Shown here: positions 8,446 through 15,539 of the stretch, in pieces | How the letters are laid out: every line of letters starts with the position of its first letter | Position numbering within the stretch: position 1 is the stretch's first letter | Assembly: GCA_016716305.1 (NCBI GenBank) | Contig: JADJWP010000002.1 | Coordinates: 620,001-684,000, forward strand | Length of the DNA: 64,000 nt | Reading direction: 5' to 3' | Source: Chloracidobacterium sp. | GTDB taxonomy: Bacteria; Acidobacteriota; Blastocatellia; Pyrinomonadales; Pyrinomonadaceae | The notes under the pieces: model-generated | What the model saw: the letters and a program-made list of their open reading frames with translations, nothing else | Database searches by the model: none | Told to the model about the DNA's origin: nothing | Translations under genes and position numbers: made by a program

Positions 8446-10926
8446 TTATTTCAAACCGATGCTTCGACCGATGCGCGAACCAAGTCCGCTGTTGCGGCCG
8501 ATATCGTCTGCAACCGCGTTTGCGATCACGCCCGGGCTTTGCCTGACCCCGACCCGAACAACATCGCCGGGCCTCATTCCCTCGATCTTTTCCGATAGCC
8601 TGGCGACGGCTTCGGCGAGTTCTCGCCTTTCAGGATCACGTCCGCTGATAAACGCATTTTCCGATGCCCGCGAAAACGGATCGGGCGTTTCGTTCGGCCG
8701 CGAAGATCCGCCGTAGTTTGACGATGAACCGCTCGACGAGCCGGAAGATGAACCCGAACCACTTCCGCCGCCCATTGCACGGGCACCGAGGGCGAGTCCG
8801 AGACCGGCGGCACCGGCGATAACGGCGACCGTGGAATACATCGTTGCCGCCGCCGCGTGCATCGATCCGGAAACAAAATCCCAGCGGGCATAAGCGGCAA
8901 CCGATTCGGCGGCCTCAAAGACGGCTTTGATCGCGGCCTGAGTCGCGATACTAAAGGCCGTAGCCGAGAGCATCTGCAAAGCTGCCTTCGCCGAGAATTC
9001 GCCCGTTGTGAGCCATGCCACGCCCATTTGAACCAAACCGTTGACCATTCCGCCGAGAGCATCCCCGACAAACGCATTGACGTCCTGGTGAACCATCTGG
9101 AGCCGCTGCTGAAAGGTCAGCATTGCGTTGGTCGCCGCATCGAACATCGGCACCAATTCACTGCCCAGGCCGGACATTATGCCGCCGTAAAGCGTACCGG
9201 GAGCCGTGGCCATTGCCGCCTCAGCATTTTGGCGGGCGATCGCCGCTCGTTCGGCTGCCCTCCGTTCCATCTCGGCGCCTTCGAGGTCCCATCGCTTGTT
9301 CAAGTAATCGATGTGCTCTTTCCAGCGTTGTTTGCGTTCGGTGTGGAGCTTTCGTTCTCCTTCCGTGGCCGCCTTTTTCCGATCGGCCTCGCTTTTCGCG
9401 TTTTCGGAGCGAAGCGTTTCGATGTCCAGCTCAAGGATCGTCTGTTCCTGCAATGCTCGAGTATGTTCATTCGTTCCGGGAACAAGCTTCTTGATGTATT
9501 CACCGAGTTTTTGCTTTTTGAATTCGAGCGTGTCGAGAGCTAGGAATTCCTGAAAGCGTGCAACATCGGCGGCCGAACGCTTTTCGGCCTCGGCATACTC
9601 TTGAACGATCGCGAATCGCTTGCGGGCCTCAGCCGCAAAATAGGCCGTCTGGTCTTCGTAAAGCTGCCGGGCGATCCTAATGCGTTCGCGTTCGGCCTCT
9701 GCCGCTCTGCGAGCTGAATCGTCCTTCGGCGGGCGGGCGGGTTTGGCTCCGGGCGGTGTCGCCGCCGCGTTTGCCGGTGTACCGGCCTGCAATGCCCGCA
9801 GGCGATTCATTTCGCGGCGATAACGGGCGATGACGGCGTTGAACGCTTCCTCTTCACGCTGAAAGCCGGCAACTTCCTTGTTGAACGGATCGGCGGAGTC
9901 CTGAAAGCCTTTCGCGATACCCTCGCCCATCTGACGGCCAAAGTCTGCCGCCAATGTGCCGAGATAGGGGATCGTGTAAAGCGAATTGATCAGACCGGCG
10001 AACCATCCTTTATCACCGATCTTTGACTGCTCGATGCCTTGCCCGATCGCTTCACCGATGGCGAAGCCGAACGAAACGCCCTGACGGGTTACATCTTCCT
10101 TTTGACTTTGGAGTGATTGGGCTATCTTCGACGAGAATTTTGATATTTCATCATAGATCGGCTGAAATGCGGTGCTTGCGGTGTCGAGTGCGATATTGCT
10201 GATTATCGACATCGCACCGCTGAAGGTCTGGGCCTGCTTCTGCATCGCCCCGCCGAAGTTAGCCCGCGAGAAATCTTCGAATGCCCGCAAAAGAACTTCA
10301 GCCGACAGCTCGCCGTCCTTTGCCATTTTCTGCAATTCGGCCGCCGATTTGCCAAGCTGTTCTGAGAGTATCCGCCAGGCCGGGATGCCGCGTTCCGCGA
10401 GCTGATTCATTTCCTCGGCCGAGACCTTCCCCTTCGTTACGACCTGCGAGAACGCAAGGCTGATGCCTTCCATGCGTTCGGCCGTAAGTTCGCCGGTCGC
10501 AGCCGCCGTGTTGCCGATCTCCCGGATCAACGGAACGATGCGCTCGAGCTGTATCCCGGCACCCTGCAGCCGTTGCGACATCGATGTCAGCGATTGCAGA
10601 CTGAGCGGTGTTTGCGTAGCGAGTTTGCGAAGGTCGTCGAGATGCTTTGTCGTAGCGGCGGCGTTGCCGATAAGTGTCGTGAACGCGATCCGCGACTGCT
10701 CAAGCCGTGAAGTGAAGTTGAATACGGCGGTACCGGCCTGTTCTGCACCGGCCGTTATCCGCGAAAAGGCATCTGCCGCAAGGCTGCCGCCGAAAACGGC
10801 ACCCATGCCGCTCGATGACGAAGCCGCCCGCTTCGACATCCGGTCGATCGCCCGTTCGACATCGGTCAACTCGGCCTTTGCCTGTCGTCCGTCCGCCTGT
10901 ATCTGATATCTGAGCTTAAAATCCAT
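8446..10926 (-). CDS. phage tail tape-measure protein
   Basis: 826 residues. The N-terminal 230 residues match the tape-measure N-terminal domain (TIGR02675 type): repeated helices with FTTLIGNA, TPLSLQSL, QRLQGAGIQ, and MEGISLAFSQVVTKGKVSAEEMNQL. A long charged Ala/Glu/Arg-rich coiled-coil region (about 380-560) and hydrophobic helices (about 640-725) follow. The C-terminus has a Gly/Ser-rich stretch. In siphophages this protein sets tail length and is ejected with DNA. It starts 5 bases after the frameshifted chaperone reading frame ends, the usual gene order. Unusually, no distal tail genes follow; the operon ends here. Confidence 0.93.
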   Translation of the reverse strand: MDFKLRYQIQADGRQAKAELTDVERAIDRMSKRAASSSSGMGAVFGGSLAADAFSRITAGAEQAGTAVFNFTSRLEQSRIAFTTLIGNAAATTKHLDDLRKLATQTPLSLQSLTSMSQRLQGAGIQLERIVPLIREIGNTAAATGELTAERMEGISLAFSQVVTKGKVSAEEMNQLAERGIPAWRILSEQLGKSAAELQKMAKDGELSAEVLLRAFEDFSRANFGGAMQKQAQTFSGAMSIISNIALDTASTAFQPIYDEISKFSSKIAQSLQSQKEDVTRQGVSFGFAIGEAIGQGIEQSKIGDKGWFAGLINSLYTIPYLGTLAADFGRQMGEGIAKGFQDSADPFNKEVAGFQREEEAFNAVIARYRREMNRLRALQAGTPANAAATPPGAKPARPPKDDSARRAAEAERERIRIARQLYEDQTAYFAAEARKRFAIVQEYAEAEKRSAADVARFQEFLALDTLEFKKQKLGEYIKKLVPGTNEHTRALQEQTILELDIETLRSENAKSEADRKKAATEGERKLHTERKQRWKEHIDYLNKRWDLEGAEMERRAAERAAIARQNAEAAMATAPGTLYGGIMSGLGSELVPMFDAATNAMLTFQQRLQMVHQDVNAFVGDALGGMVNGLVQMGVAWLTTGEFSAKAALQMLSATAFSIATQAAIKAVFEAAESVAAYARWDFVSGSMHAAAATMYSTVAVIAGAAGLGLALGARAMGGGSGSGSSSGSSSGSSSNYGGSSRPNETPDPFSRASENAFISGRDPERRELAEAVARLSEKIEGMRPGDVVRVGVRQSPGVIANAVADDIGRNSGLGSRIGRSIGLK

Positions 10927-10931
10927 ACGGC

Positions 10932-11503
10932 CTATTTCTTTCGCTTAAGCTTCGCTTCGCGGTTGCGAGCGGCGATATTTTCGGCCCGCATCTTGAGCAC
11001 GGCCCGGTGAAACCAGAACAGGGGCCAATTCTCGATCTCATGCGGCGGCTGACCGTATTCTTTCGCGATCTCCAGAGTCAGATACTCCGGAAATGTCTTG
11101 CCCGCTTTACCTTCGCTCTCGATCCATTGAGCTACTTCGCGGGCTGTGTTTTTCCCGCCGTCATGTCCTGATTGATCGCATCGCGGAGAGCCGTCAGATT
11201 GCGGATGTCCTGGGCATCGAGCCAATCTATCGTGATCGGCGAAGGAACATCGATCCCGTCGGGAAGGCCGGTCAGTGAATGAAGCATCGGTTCCAGCTCT
11301 TCACTCACCCATACGATCGCGGTCGGATCCTGCTCATACCGCCGCTGTGCCTCGATCCGCTGTGCCTTGAGCATTGCGACCGTCGGTGAATAATAATGCA
11401 CCGAGATCTCGGTGCTGATGACGTCGCCGGATTCCGAATTCGATTCCCAATTTGCGGACGTTTCGCGTATCGTCCGGGCCTCTCGCTGAATTTTCGTTTT
11501 CAT
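10932..11503 (-). CDS. tail assembly chaperone gpGT-like fusion (via -1 frameshift)
   Basis: Predicted 190-residue product made when ribosomes slip -1 at GGGAAAA (11156 down to 11150): 118 residues of the gpG-like frame joined to 72 residues of the overlapping frame that ends at 10932. The second frame alone has no convincing ribosome binding site, and its sequence upstream of the slip (11225-11157) looks non-coding. In lambda, gpG and gpGT are made this way and coat the tape-measure protein during tail assembly; the position just upstream of the tape-measure gene fits. The T-like part is helical and very basic at its end (NREAKLKRKK). Confidence 0.75.
11132..11503 (-). CDS. tail assembly chaperone gpG-like
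   Basis: 123-residue zero-frame product, unrecognised at sequence level but in the syntenic position of phage tail chaperones, two reading frames before the tape measure. Its last codons include the slippery heptamer, and the stop TAG lies 19 bases after the slip, so both a short and a fused product are expected. The ribosome binding site before 11503 is weak (AATAAACCT), suggesting translation depends on context. The gene follows a 172-base gap containing a stable hairpin. Confidence 0.75.
   Translation of the reverse strand: MKTKIQREARTIRETSANWESNSESGDVISTEISVHYYSPTVAMLKAQRIEAQRRYEQDPTAIVWVSEELEPMLHSLTGLPDGIDVPSPITIDWLDAQDIRNLTALRDAINQDMTAGKTQPAK
11150..11156 (-). promoter_or_regulatory. 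-1 programmed frameshift site GGGAAAA
   Basis: The heptamer reads G-GGA-AAA in the zero frame (third base of codon 116, then codons 117 and 118), exactly the X-XXY-YYZ layout. It is followed by another A, and the zero-frame stop comes soon after. The lambda G-T site is GGGAAAG, one base different. Location before a tape-measure gene makes the function very likely. Confidence 0.85.
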
Positions 11504-11601
11504 AGGTTTATTTGTATTGAAAAGCCCGCCGGATCTGTTCCAACGGGCCGCTTTCGCTCAAAAGGCTCCAGGGCTTCAGCCTGAGTTTTCAATATTTGAT
11601 A

Positions 11602-11641
11602 AGCCCGGCGGCATAAAAAGGAAACAAAATACCGCCGGGCT
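11602..11641. other. strong inverted repeat between capsid and tail genes
   Basis: AGCCCGGCGG (11602-11611) and CCGCCGGGCT (11632-11641) form a 10-bp GC-rich stem with a 20-base A-rich loop in the gap between the capsid and chaperone genes. On the minus strand it is followed by TTATC, not a T run, so it could be an RNA processing or stability element rather than a full terminator. Confidence 0.5.
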
Positions 11642-11675
11642 CATCCTGGCCGGAGTTAAAGGCCATTCGTCAAAA

Positions 11676-12587
11676 TCAAGATCCCGACACTTCGCAAAAT
11701 GCGGCGACTGCCGGAATTGCCAAAAGAAACCGTGTATCGGCTCTCGCGGTTACGAGCCCCATTGTGAAGTCATCTTGATCATACTTTGTGATCTCAAACG
11801 TCGGGCCGTAGGCCTCGAAGATCGTCGCGGTTTGAAAATCGCCGACTATCGCGTTGCCGTCTGAAATGGCTGTGCTCGGGAGCACCGGGATCCCGTACAA
11901 CGTGCCGGACCAGTTCGCCTCATCTACATCCGCAGCGTCAACATAATCGTCCGGCGACATTAAGATCGCCGTGGGCTGAAAACCCGCGGATAAAACGGCC
12001 GAGATCGCTGCTTTCAGTGAAGCGGCGGTTGGCATCGCCGGCGTCCAGTTGCGAAGGCCGAGCACGTCCGGAGCCGTGCCATCGCCGTTAATGAGCTGAT
12101 TATCGACCGTAACGAGTAGTTGCCGGGCCAGCTCCGTCCGCAGCCAGGCTGAAAACGAAACGGAGTCTTCAACCGTCTCTTCGGTGGCTTTCGAGAAAAC
12201 CGCTGCTTTCCCGAGCCGAACCGTTGCCGGCTCAAAGTCCGGCGTAAATTCGGGCTTGTCGTCGCCCTCAAGCGTCATTGTGGCGGCCGGTGTTATCGAA
12301 CCCGTCGAAGGCACCAGGACCTGGTTCGCTTCCGTGAGCTTTTCGCGGCGGAAGAGATCGGCGATATACCGAAGGCTGCGAGGTGTCGGGAAAGATCCCA
12401 TTTTCTCGCTTTCGAGGTTCGAACTCGAAAGAGCTGCCCGGGTCAGCGTGACCTGAGCCTGCCGAGCCGCGTTTCGGTCCTGTTTCGCGGTCCGGTATAG
12501 GCACCGAAGCATCTCAAAACCCGCGTCCCGATTTTCCCAGATTCGCTTTTCGTATGGTCTTTGCATAACTGCGAGAAAGCGTAGCAT
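11676..12587 (-). CDS. HK97-fold phage major capsid protein, short form
   Basis: 303 residues (296 if the ATG at 12566 is used). The core matches the phage_capsid family: a spine-helix region (ELARQLLVTVDNQLINGDG), TILMSP-like P-domain strands, GTLYGIPVLPSTAI, AIVGDF, and a C-terminal E-loop/A-domain end resembling DDFTMGLVTARADTRFLLAIPAVAAFC. About 55 charged helical residues precede the core, far short of the roughly 100-residue delta domain that HK97-type proteins use for scaffolding. No prohead protease gene is nearby. The ribosome binding site is poor. Probably a true capsid protein of the element; an encapsulin is less likely because of phage-specific motifs. Confidence 0.9.
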   Translation of the reverse strand: MLRFLAVMQRPYEKRIWENRDAGFEMLRCLYRTAKQDRNAARQAQVTLTRAALSSSNLESEKMGSFPTPRSLRYIADLFRREKLTEANQVLVPSTGSITPAATMTLEGDDKPEFTPDFEPATVRLGKAAVFSKATEETVEDSVSFSAWLRTELARQLLVTVDNQLINGDGTAPDVLGLRNWTPAMPTAASLKAAISAVLSAGFQPTAILMSPDDYVDAADVDEANWSGTLYGIPVLPSTAISDGNAIVGDFQTATIFEAYGPTFEITKYDQDDFTMGLVTARADTRFLLAIPAVAAFCEVSGS

Positions 12588-12628
12588 GACGACAGCCGTC
12601 GACTGTGAGATCTCCGCAAAAAGCCTAT

Positions 12629-12967
12629 TTACGGGAGTCTGAGCATTTTTGCGGGCCGTCCGCTCGTTTGTTCGGTGTACGTTTCGATCAGGCCGCCGTC
12701 GATCGCCATGGTGACCAGGCGGCGGCCTTCATCGCGAACGAAAGGAAGCTGTTCGACAAGAAAGCCCCGCGTGCATGGCTGAATATCTCGCACCCGTTCG
12801 AGAAGGATCTGGAGCTTCTCGCTGTCACTAATCTCAAACGACGTTTTCAGGACGGCAGCGAAGCCAAGAAAAGCGTACCGGATCGGGCTTTCGTGCGAAT
12901 ATTCGCCCGCCGTCAATTCGAGTTCGTGGATGTCGTTTTGGAGCTGAAGAAGTTCCTCGCTGTTCAT
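12629..12967 (-). CDS. small element protein with winged-helix-like end
   Basis: 112 residues, starting at the ATG one base after the TGA of the preceding gene (TGA-G-ATG), so translation is coupled. The N-terminal half is acidic and helical; the C-terminal 35 residues (RRLVTMAIDGGLIETYTE, then a GRPAK-type turn) resemble a winged-helix wing with basic end, suggesting DNA binding. Located between small unknown genes and the capsid gene. Function unknown. Confidence 0.65.
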   Translation of the reverse strand: MNSEELLQLQNDIHELELTAGEYSHESPIRYAFLGFAAVLKTSFEISDSEKLQILLERVRDIQPCTRGFLVEQLPFVRDEGRRLVTMAIDGGLIETYTEQTSGRPAKMLRLP

Positions 12968-12968
12968 C

Positions 12969-13223
12969 TCATTCGCTGAATGGATCGTTGAACGACCGAA
13001 CCGCCCGGCGCCGCCCGGCGCACGAATCGTTATCGTCATCGAAAAAGACTCCCGAACCCGCGAAGCCTTTCACCGGCCGAAATCGTTCCCCGTTCGCCCT
13101 GGTAAACCATCCATCACCGTTCGGGCCTTTTAGCTTCGGTTCCGGCTTCGGTTCCGGATCCGCGACCGGAATCGTTTCGACCGGCGGCCAAAAGTGATTT
13201 TTGATCTTCTGCAGAATGTTCAT
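12969..13223 (-). CDS. small proline-rich element protein
   Basis: 84 residues. The ATG at 13223 overlaps the TGA of the upstream zinc-ribbon gene and follows AGGGGAT at good spacing, so the start is well supported. It has an amphipathic start (MNILQKIKNHFWPP), a P-E-P-K-P repeat region (about 18-30) and a polar C-terminus. No family recognised; the coupling to both neighbours shows it is a genuine gene. Confidence 0.65.
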   Translation of the reverse strand: MNILQKIKNHFWPPVETIPVADPEPKPEPKLKGPNGDGWFTRANGERFRPVKGFAGSGVFFDDDNDSCAGRRRAVRSFNDPFSE

Positions 13224-13495
13224 CGCTTTATCCCCTTTTCGCTTATCCGCCCGGGCTCGCCTCGTTCGGCCCAATATCGCTTTCGGTTGTATTCGGCGAT
13301 CTTCGCCGGGTTCGCTTTTGCCCATGCCGCATTCTTGGCGAGGCGTTCCTCACGGTTCGCCAAATATGATCTTCTTGCCCGAATCGCGTGACACGCCCGA
13401 CACTGGGAACTGAGCCCGGTTTTGAGCCTGGCATCCTTCGGAAATTCTCCGAGCGGTTTCGATGATCCGCATTTTGTGCAAGGTTTGGTTTCCAT
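13220..13495 (-). CDS. HNH-like zinc-ribbon protein (possible nuclease remnant)
   Basis: 91 residues. Two CxxC pairs (C6-x2-C9 and C32-x2-C35) form a zinc ribbon followed by a very basic helical arm (RARRSYLANREERLAKNAAW). This matches the N-terminal part of phage HNH endonucleases, but the HNH catalytic residues are absent, so it may be only a DNA-binding module. HNH proteins usually sit beside terminase genes; none is present here. Start-stop overlap with the next gene. Confidence 0.7.
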   Translation of the reverse strand: METKPCTKCGSSKPLGEFPKDARLKTGLSSQCRACHAIRARRSYLANREERLAKNAAWAKANPAKIAEYNRKRYWAERGEPGRISEKGIKR

Positions 13496-13525
13496 ATCTT
13501 CGATGACGATTTCACGAAATTTTTA

Positions 13526-13696
13526 TCAGTTACTGACCAAGCGCCGTCGTGCGATACCCGCAGGCGAGGAAGGGCCAGGAAGGACCCGCGAACGAAAGAG
13601 CGCTCTAATGAATGATGCCGCGGTCCAGCAGCCGGGCCAGGCCGCGGCGTATTCGCGAAGTTTCAACATATCGACTAGAGACGGAATGGATTCCAT
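13526..13696 (-). CDS. possible small element protein
   Basis: 56-codon reading frame filling the space between two better-supported genes; starts 26 bases after the stop of the upstream gene. The product is amphipathic and basic at the end. The ribosome binding site is weak (GGCGG). Coding status is uncertain; included because the operon is otherwise gapless. Confidence 0.4.
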   Translation of the reverse strand: MESIPSLVDMLKLREYAAAWPGCWTAASFIRALFRSRVLPGPSSPAGIARRRLVSN

Positions 13697-13722
13697 GTAG
13701 CCGCCGGCCGTCTTCGCGAAGA

Positions 13723-13989
13723 TCAATCGAAGCGCGAAGGCCACTCGTCTTCGCCTTCGACGAGCCTTTTCAACCACTCGATGTGATTCGGCCGGCATTC
13801 TTTCTCAAGACGCTTGATGAATTCCTGTCGGGCATCTTCAGGCAACGATTGCAGATACTCCTGGATCAATGGCGCGACCATCAATTGCAGGCCGAAAAAA
13901 TAGTCCGCAAGGCTTTCGAACACCCGGACGATCTCCGGATTTGAATCGCTTTCCGATCTGAGAAACGGGAATTTGGTATCGTCGCTCAT
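13723..13989 (-). CDS. small acidic helical element protein
   Basis: 88 residues with a strong GGAGG at 7-base spacing before the ATG at 13989. Predicted all-helical, with an N-terminal acidic part and a hydrophobic helix (YFFGLQLMVAPLIQEYLQ) at about 30-47. No recognised domain. Sits 13 bases after the preceding gene in the leftward operon. Confidence 0.65.
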   Translation of the reverse strand: MSDDTKFPFLRSESDSNPEIVRVFESLADYFFGLQLMVAPLIQEYLQSLPEDARQEFIKRLEKECRPNHIEWLKRLVEGEDEWPSRFD

Positions 13990-14002
13990 CGCAATCCTCC
14001 TC

Positions 14003-14284
14003 TTAATTCTCGGCCATCTTCGACCAATCGACTGACATTTGATCAAGAACTTCCCGAACTGATTGCCGTGTCTCGGTCCTAGGCTCGAGACCGCACTTCT
14101 TACGCAATTCATTCTCGAACAAATCGCCAAGGCCCATGTTCATTTTCTCAACGGCAAGGATCAATGGTTCCGGCTTGACACCGATCATCTCGAGCAACGA
14201 TTGCAGCAAAAATGCGTTGACGACCGTCAATGCCTTGAGATCGGCGAAATTTTCGATTGCAATTATTTTTTCCCTTTCCAACAT
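14003..14284 (-). CDS. small helical element protein coupled to the replication gene
   Basis: 93 residues. The ATG at 14284 overlaps the TGA of the replication-like gene (TGATG) and is preceded by GGAGGG, so translation is coupled. The product is helical with a leucine-rich middle; no zinc or catalytic motif. Gene position directly after an initiator is where phages place a helicase loader or replication accessory factor, but the size is too small for a loader, so function is left open. Confidence 0.65.
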   Translation of the reverse strand: MLEREKIIAIENFADLKALTVVNAFLLQSLLEMIGVKPEPLILAVEKMNMGLGDLFENELRKKCGLEPRTETRQSVREVLDQMSVDWSKMAEN

Positions 14285-14997
14285 CAAATTTCCCTCCACA
14301 AAATTTCCGGATCTGCTACCCCGCCGGCTTCGAATGCTTCGACAAGGTTTTTCAAATAGGTTCTTTGCAGCCAGTCGGCTGTATAGGCATCGGCTGCAAG
14401 TGTGATCGTGTTGCCCTCAATCCGTTCAAGCCGGAGACCTGCGAACCAATCGCGATACGAAATCGCATTGATCCGGGCTTGTAGTTTGGCTTCGGCTTTG
14501 CTCCAAACTTGCTGTTCAAAATCCGAAAGCTTCCCGATTCCCTCTGAATAAGTAATCAATTTAGGTTTAAGATTCTCTTGTGGCGAATCTGCAACTTCTT
14601 GCTTTTCTACATCTTGATTTCCTACATCTTGCTTTTCCGTAAGTAGTGTGTTTATCGGGCTTTCGTCTATTTCCGCTTTTTCCGTAAGTAGAGCATTTAA
14701 GCCGCCAAATTCATCAATTATGTATTCCCATTCGACGATCTTGTTTTGCTTTCGGATAGCGGTGCGTTTTACATAGCCGGTTTCGATAAGTTCATTGAAG
14801 CACGCGTAAACAGCATCCCGTCCACCCGGCGTTAATGCTGCAAGGCCCTCGATCGAATAACGCCATTTCGGGCTGAGGGACATGACCGTCGCAAAAAAAC
14901 CACGAGCCTTCCAACTCACACGTGTGTCCCGAAAGATCGTTTTTGAAATCTTCAGAAAATTAGATAGATGCTCACGCTCGACCTTCGTAACCTTCAC
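14284..14997 (-). CDS. replication initiator-like protein with C-terminal DnaA-N-like domain
   Basis: 237 residues from a GTG at 14997, chosen because GGAGG lies 8 bases upstream; a longer frame to 15168 lacks this and crosses a hairpin. The N-terminal 100 residues form a winged-helix replication-protein module (FLKISKTIFRDTRVSWKARGFFATVMSLSPKW, continuing into a GRDAVYACFNELIETGYV helix-turn-helix). A low-complexity linker follows (about 115-165), then a C-terminal domain like DnaA domain I (W-S-K-A, ISYRDWFAGL, NTITLAADAYTADWLQRTYL). Such proteins start phage or plasmid replication and recruit helicase. Direct repeats lie inside the linker-coding part, as in lambda gene O. Confidence 0.75.
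   Translation of the reverse strand: MKVTKVEREHLSNFLKISKTIFRDTRVSWKARGFFATVMSLSPKWRYSIEGLAALTPGGRDAVYACFNELIETGYVKRTAIRKQNKIVEWEYIIDEFGGLNALLTEKAEIDESPINTLLTEKQDVGNQDVEKQEVADSPQENLKPKLITYSEGIGKLSDFEQQVWSKAEAKLQARINAISYRDWFAGLRLERIEGNTITLAADAYTADWLQRTYLKNLVEAFEAGGVADPEILWREI
14598..14691. repeat. iteron-like tandem repeats within the replication gene (candidate origin)
   Basis: Three tandem 15-bp units on the plus strand (14598-14612, 14613-14627, 14628-14642), each starting CTTG and sharing TTT-C-TACAT or the related TTTTCCGTAA. TTTTCCGTAAGTAG at 14633-14646 recurs at 14678-14691, exactly 45 bp (three units) away. The surroundings (about 14540-14720) are clearly AT-richer than neighbouring DNA. 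Iterons in the linker of an initiator gene mark the lambda origin; function here is inferred. Confidence 0.5.
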
Positions 14998-15142
14998 GCG
15001 CGACACCTCCGAAAGGCAGGAACCGGCGAAGGCCGCCGGCCGCATGGCGGGTGAGGAAACTTTGCGCTTAGAAGCTCCGATTGTGGTAAAGTAGCAGACA
15101 TCGTTTCGAGGCCGGGCAAGGCAAGAAATTCGAAACATGAAA

Positions 15143-15165
15143 GGCTCGCATCCGCGGGCCTTTTT
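15143..15165. terminator. hairpin with flanking A/T runs after the excisionase-like gene
   Basis: GGCTCGC (15143-15149) and GCGGGCC (15154-15160) pair with one wobble and a 4-base loop. Five T residues follow on the plus strand; on the minus strand it follows the excisionase stop by 10 bases and precedes TTTC. Could separate that transcript from the late operon. Confidence 0.5.
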
Positions 15166-15170
15166 CACTG

Positions 15171-15380
15171 TTATTGATCCGTCGCCGCGGCACCACGCAA
15201 GCCGCCGTTCCGAATGAACTCTTCGAGCTTGAGTAGATCGTAGCGATACTGACGCTCACCGAGCACGACCAGAAAACCGTCAAAGGCCCCAGAACGAGAC
15301 CGCTCATATACGCTTCGCTTCGGGATCCCAAGGATCTCCGCGACCTCATCCGCATTACCAAGTCTCTTTTCAACAACCAT
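15171..15380 (-). CDS. excisionase/AlpA-like helix-turn-helix protein
   Basis: 69 residues matching the MerR-like HTH_17/excisionase pattern: NADEVAEILGIPKRSVYERSRSG (helix-turn-helix), then a wing with Q-YR-YD and LEEFI. Such proteins direct excision or control integrase expression. AGGAG lies 12 bases before the ATG. It is the first gene of the leftward strand and is divergent from the zinc-finger/integrase pair, with the operator-like inverted repeats between them. Confidence 0.85.
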   Translation of the reverse strand: MVVEKRLGNADEVAEILGIPKRSVYERSRSGAFDGFLVVLGERQYRYDLLKLEEFIRNGGLRGAAATDQ

Positions 15381-15400
15381 ATCGAGTTAAGTCTCCTAAA

Positions 15401-15412
15401 ATGTCACACTTT
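15401..15412. promoter_or_regulatory. operator-like site, left copy
   Basis: ATGTCACACTTT, 21 bases before the excisionase-like start. Its exact reverse complement AAAGTGTGACAT lies at 15499-15510. Placement between divergent genes suggests a shared regulator. Confidence 0.5.
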
Positions 15413-15443
15413 CTGTTATGTTCCGTTTTCGCCTAATCAGTGC

Positions 15444-15473
15444 TTGACGCGAGAATAACAACATTTGTATACT
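15444..15473 (+). promoter_or_regulatory. promoter for the zinc-finger/integrase operon
   Basis: TTGACG at 15444-15449, 18-base spacer, TATACT at 15468-15473. Transcription would begin near 15480, so the operator copy at 15499-15510 would lie in the leader, suited to roadblock repression. Confidence 0.6.
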
Positions 15474-15498
15474 GACTTCAACGGATAAGTTTTAATAT

Positions 15499-15510
15499 AA
15501 AGTGTGACAT
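15499..15510. promoter_or_regulatory. operator-like site, right copy
   Basis: AAAGTGTGACAT, perfect inverted match to 15401-15412, between the rightward promoter and the ATG at 15540. It overlaps a GTG at 15504 that could be read as an alternative start; the regulatory match argues for the ATG. Confidence 0.5.
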
Positions 15511-15539
15511 CCGTGGCTGCAGTCACATTTTCGCGTTGT

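Noticed and set aside
8857..9543. 228-codon open frame antisense to the tape-measure gene
   Set aside because: The tape-measure frame has clear family motifs and this one none; composition fits codon shadow.
11676..12587. Encapsulin nanocompartment
   Set aside because: The sequence carries phage capsid motifs and lies in an operon with tape-measure and tail chaperone genes; no cargo enzyme is adjacent.
15000..15168. N-terminal extension of the replication protein to 15168
   Set aside because: The extension spans a hairpin and lacks protein-like sequence, while GGAGG precedes the GTG at 14997.
15504..15539. GTG start at 15504 for the CGNR-like protein
   Set aside because: It falls inside the right operator-like repeat and has no ribosome binding site; the ATG at 15540 was preferred, though also weakly supported.
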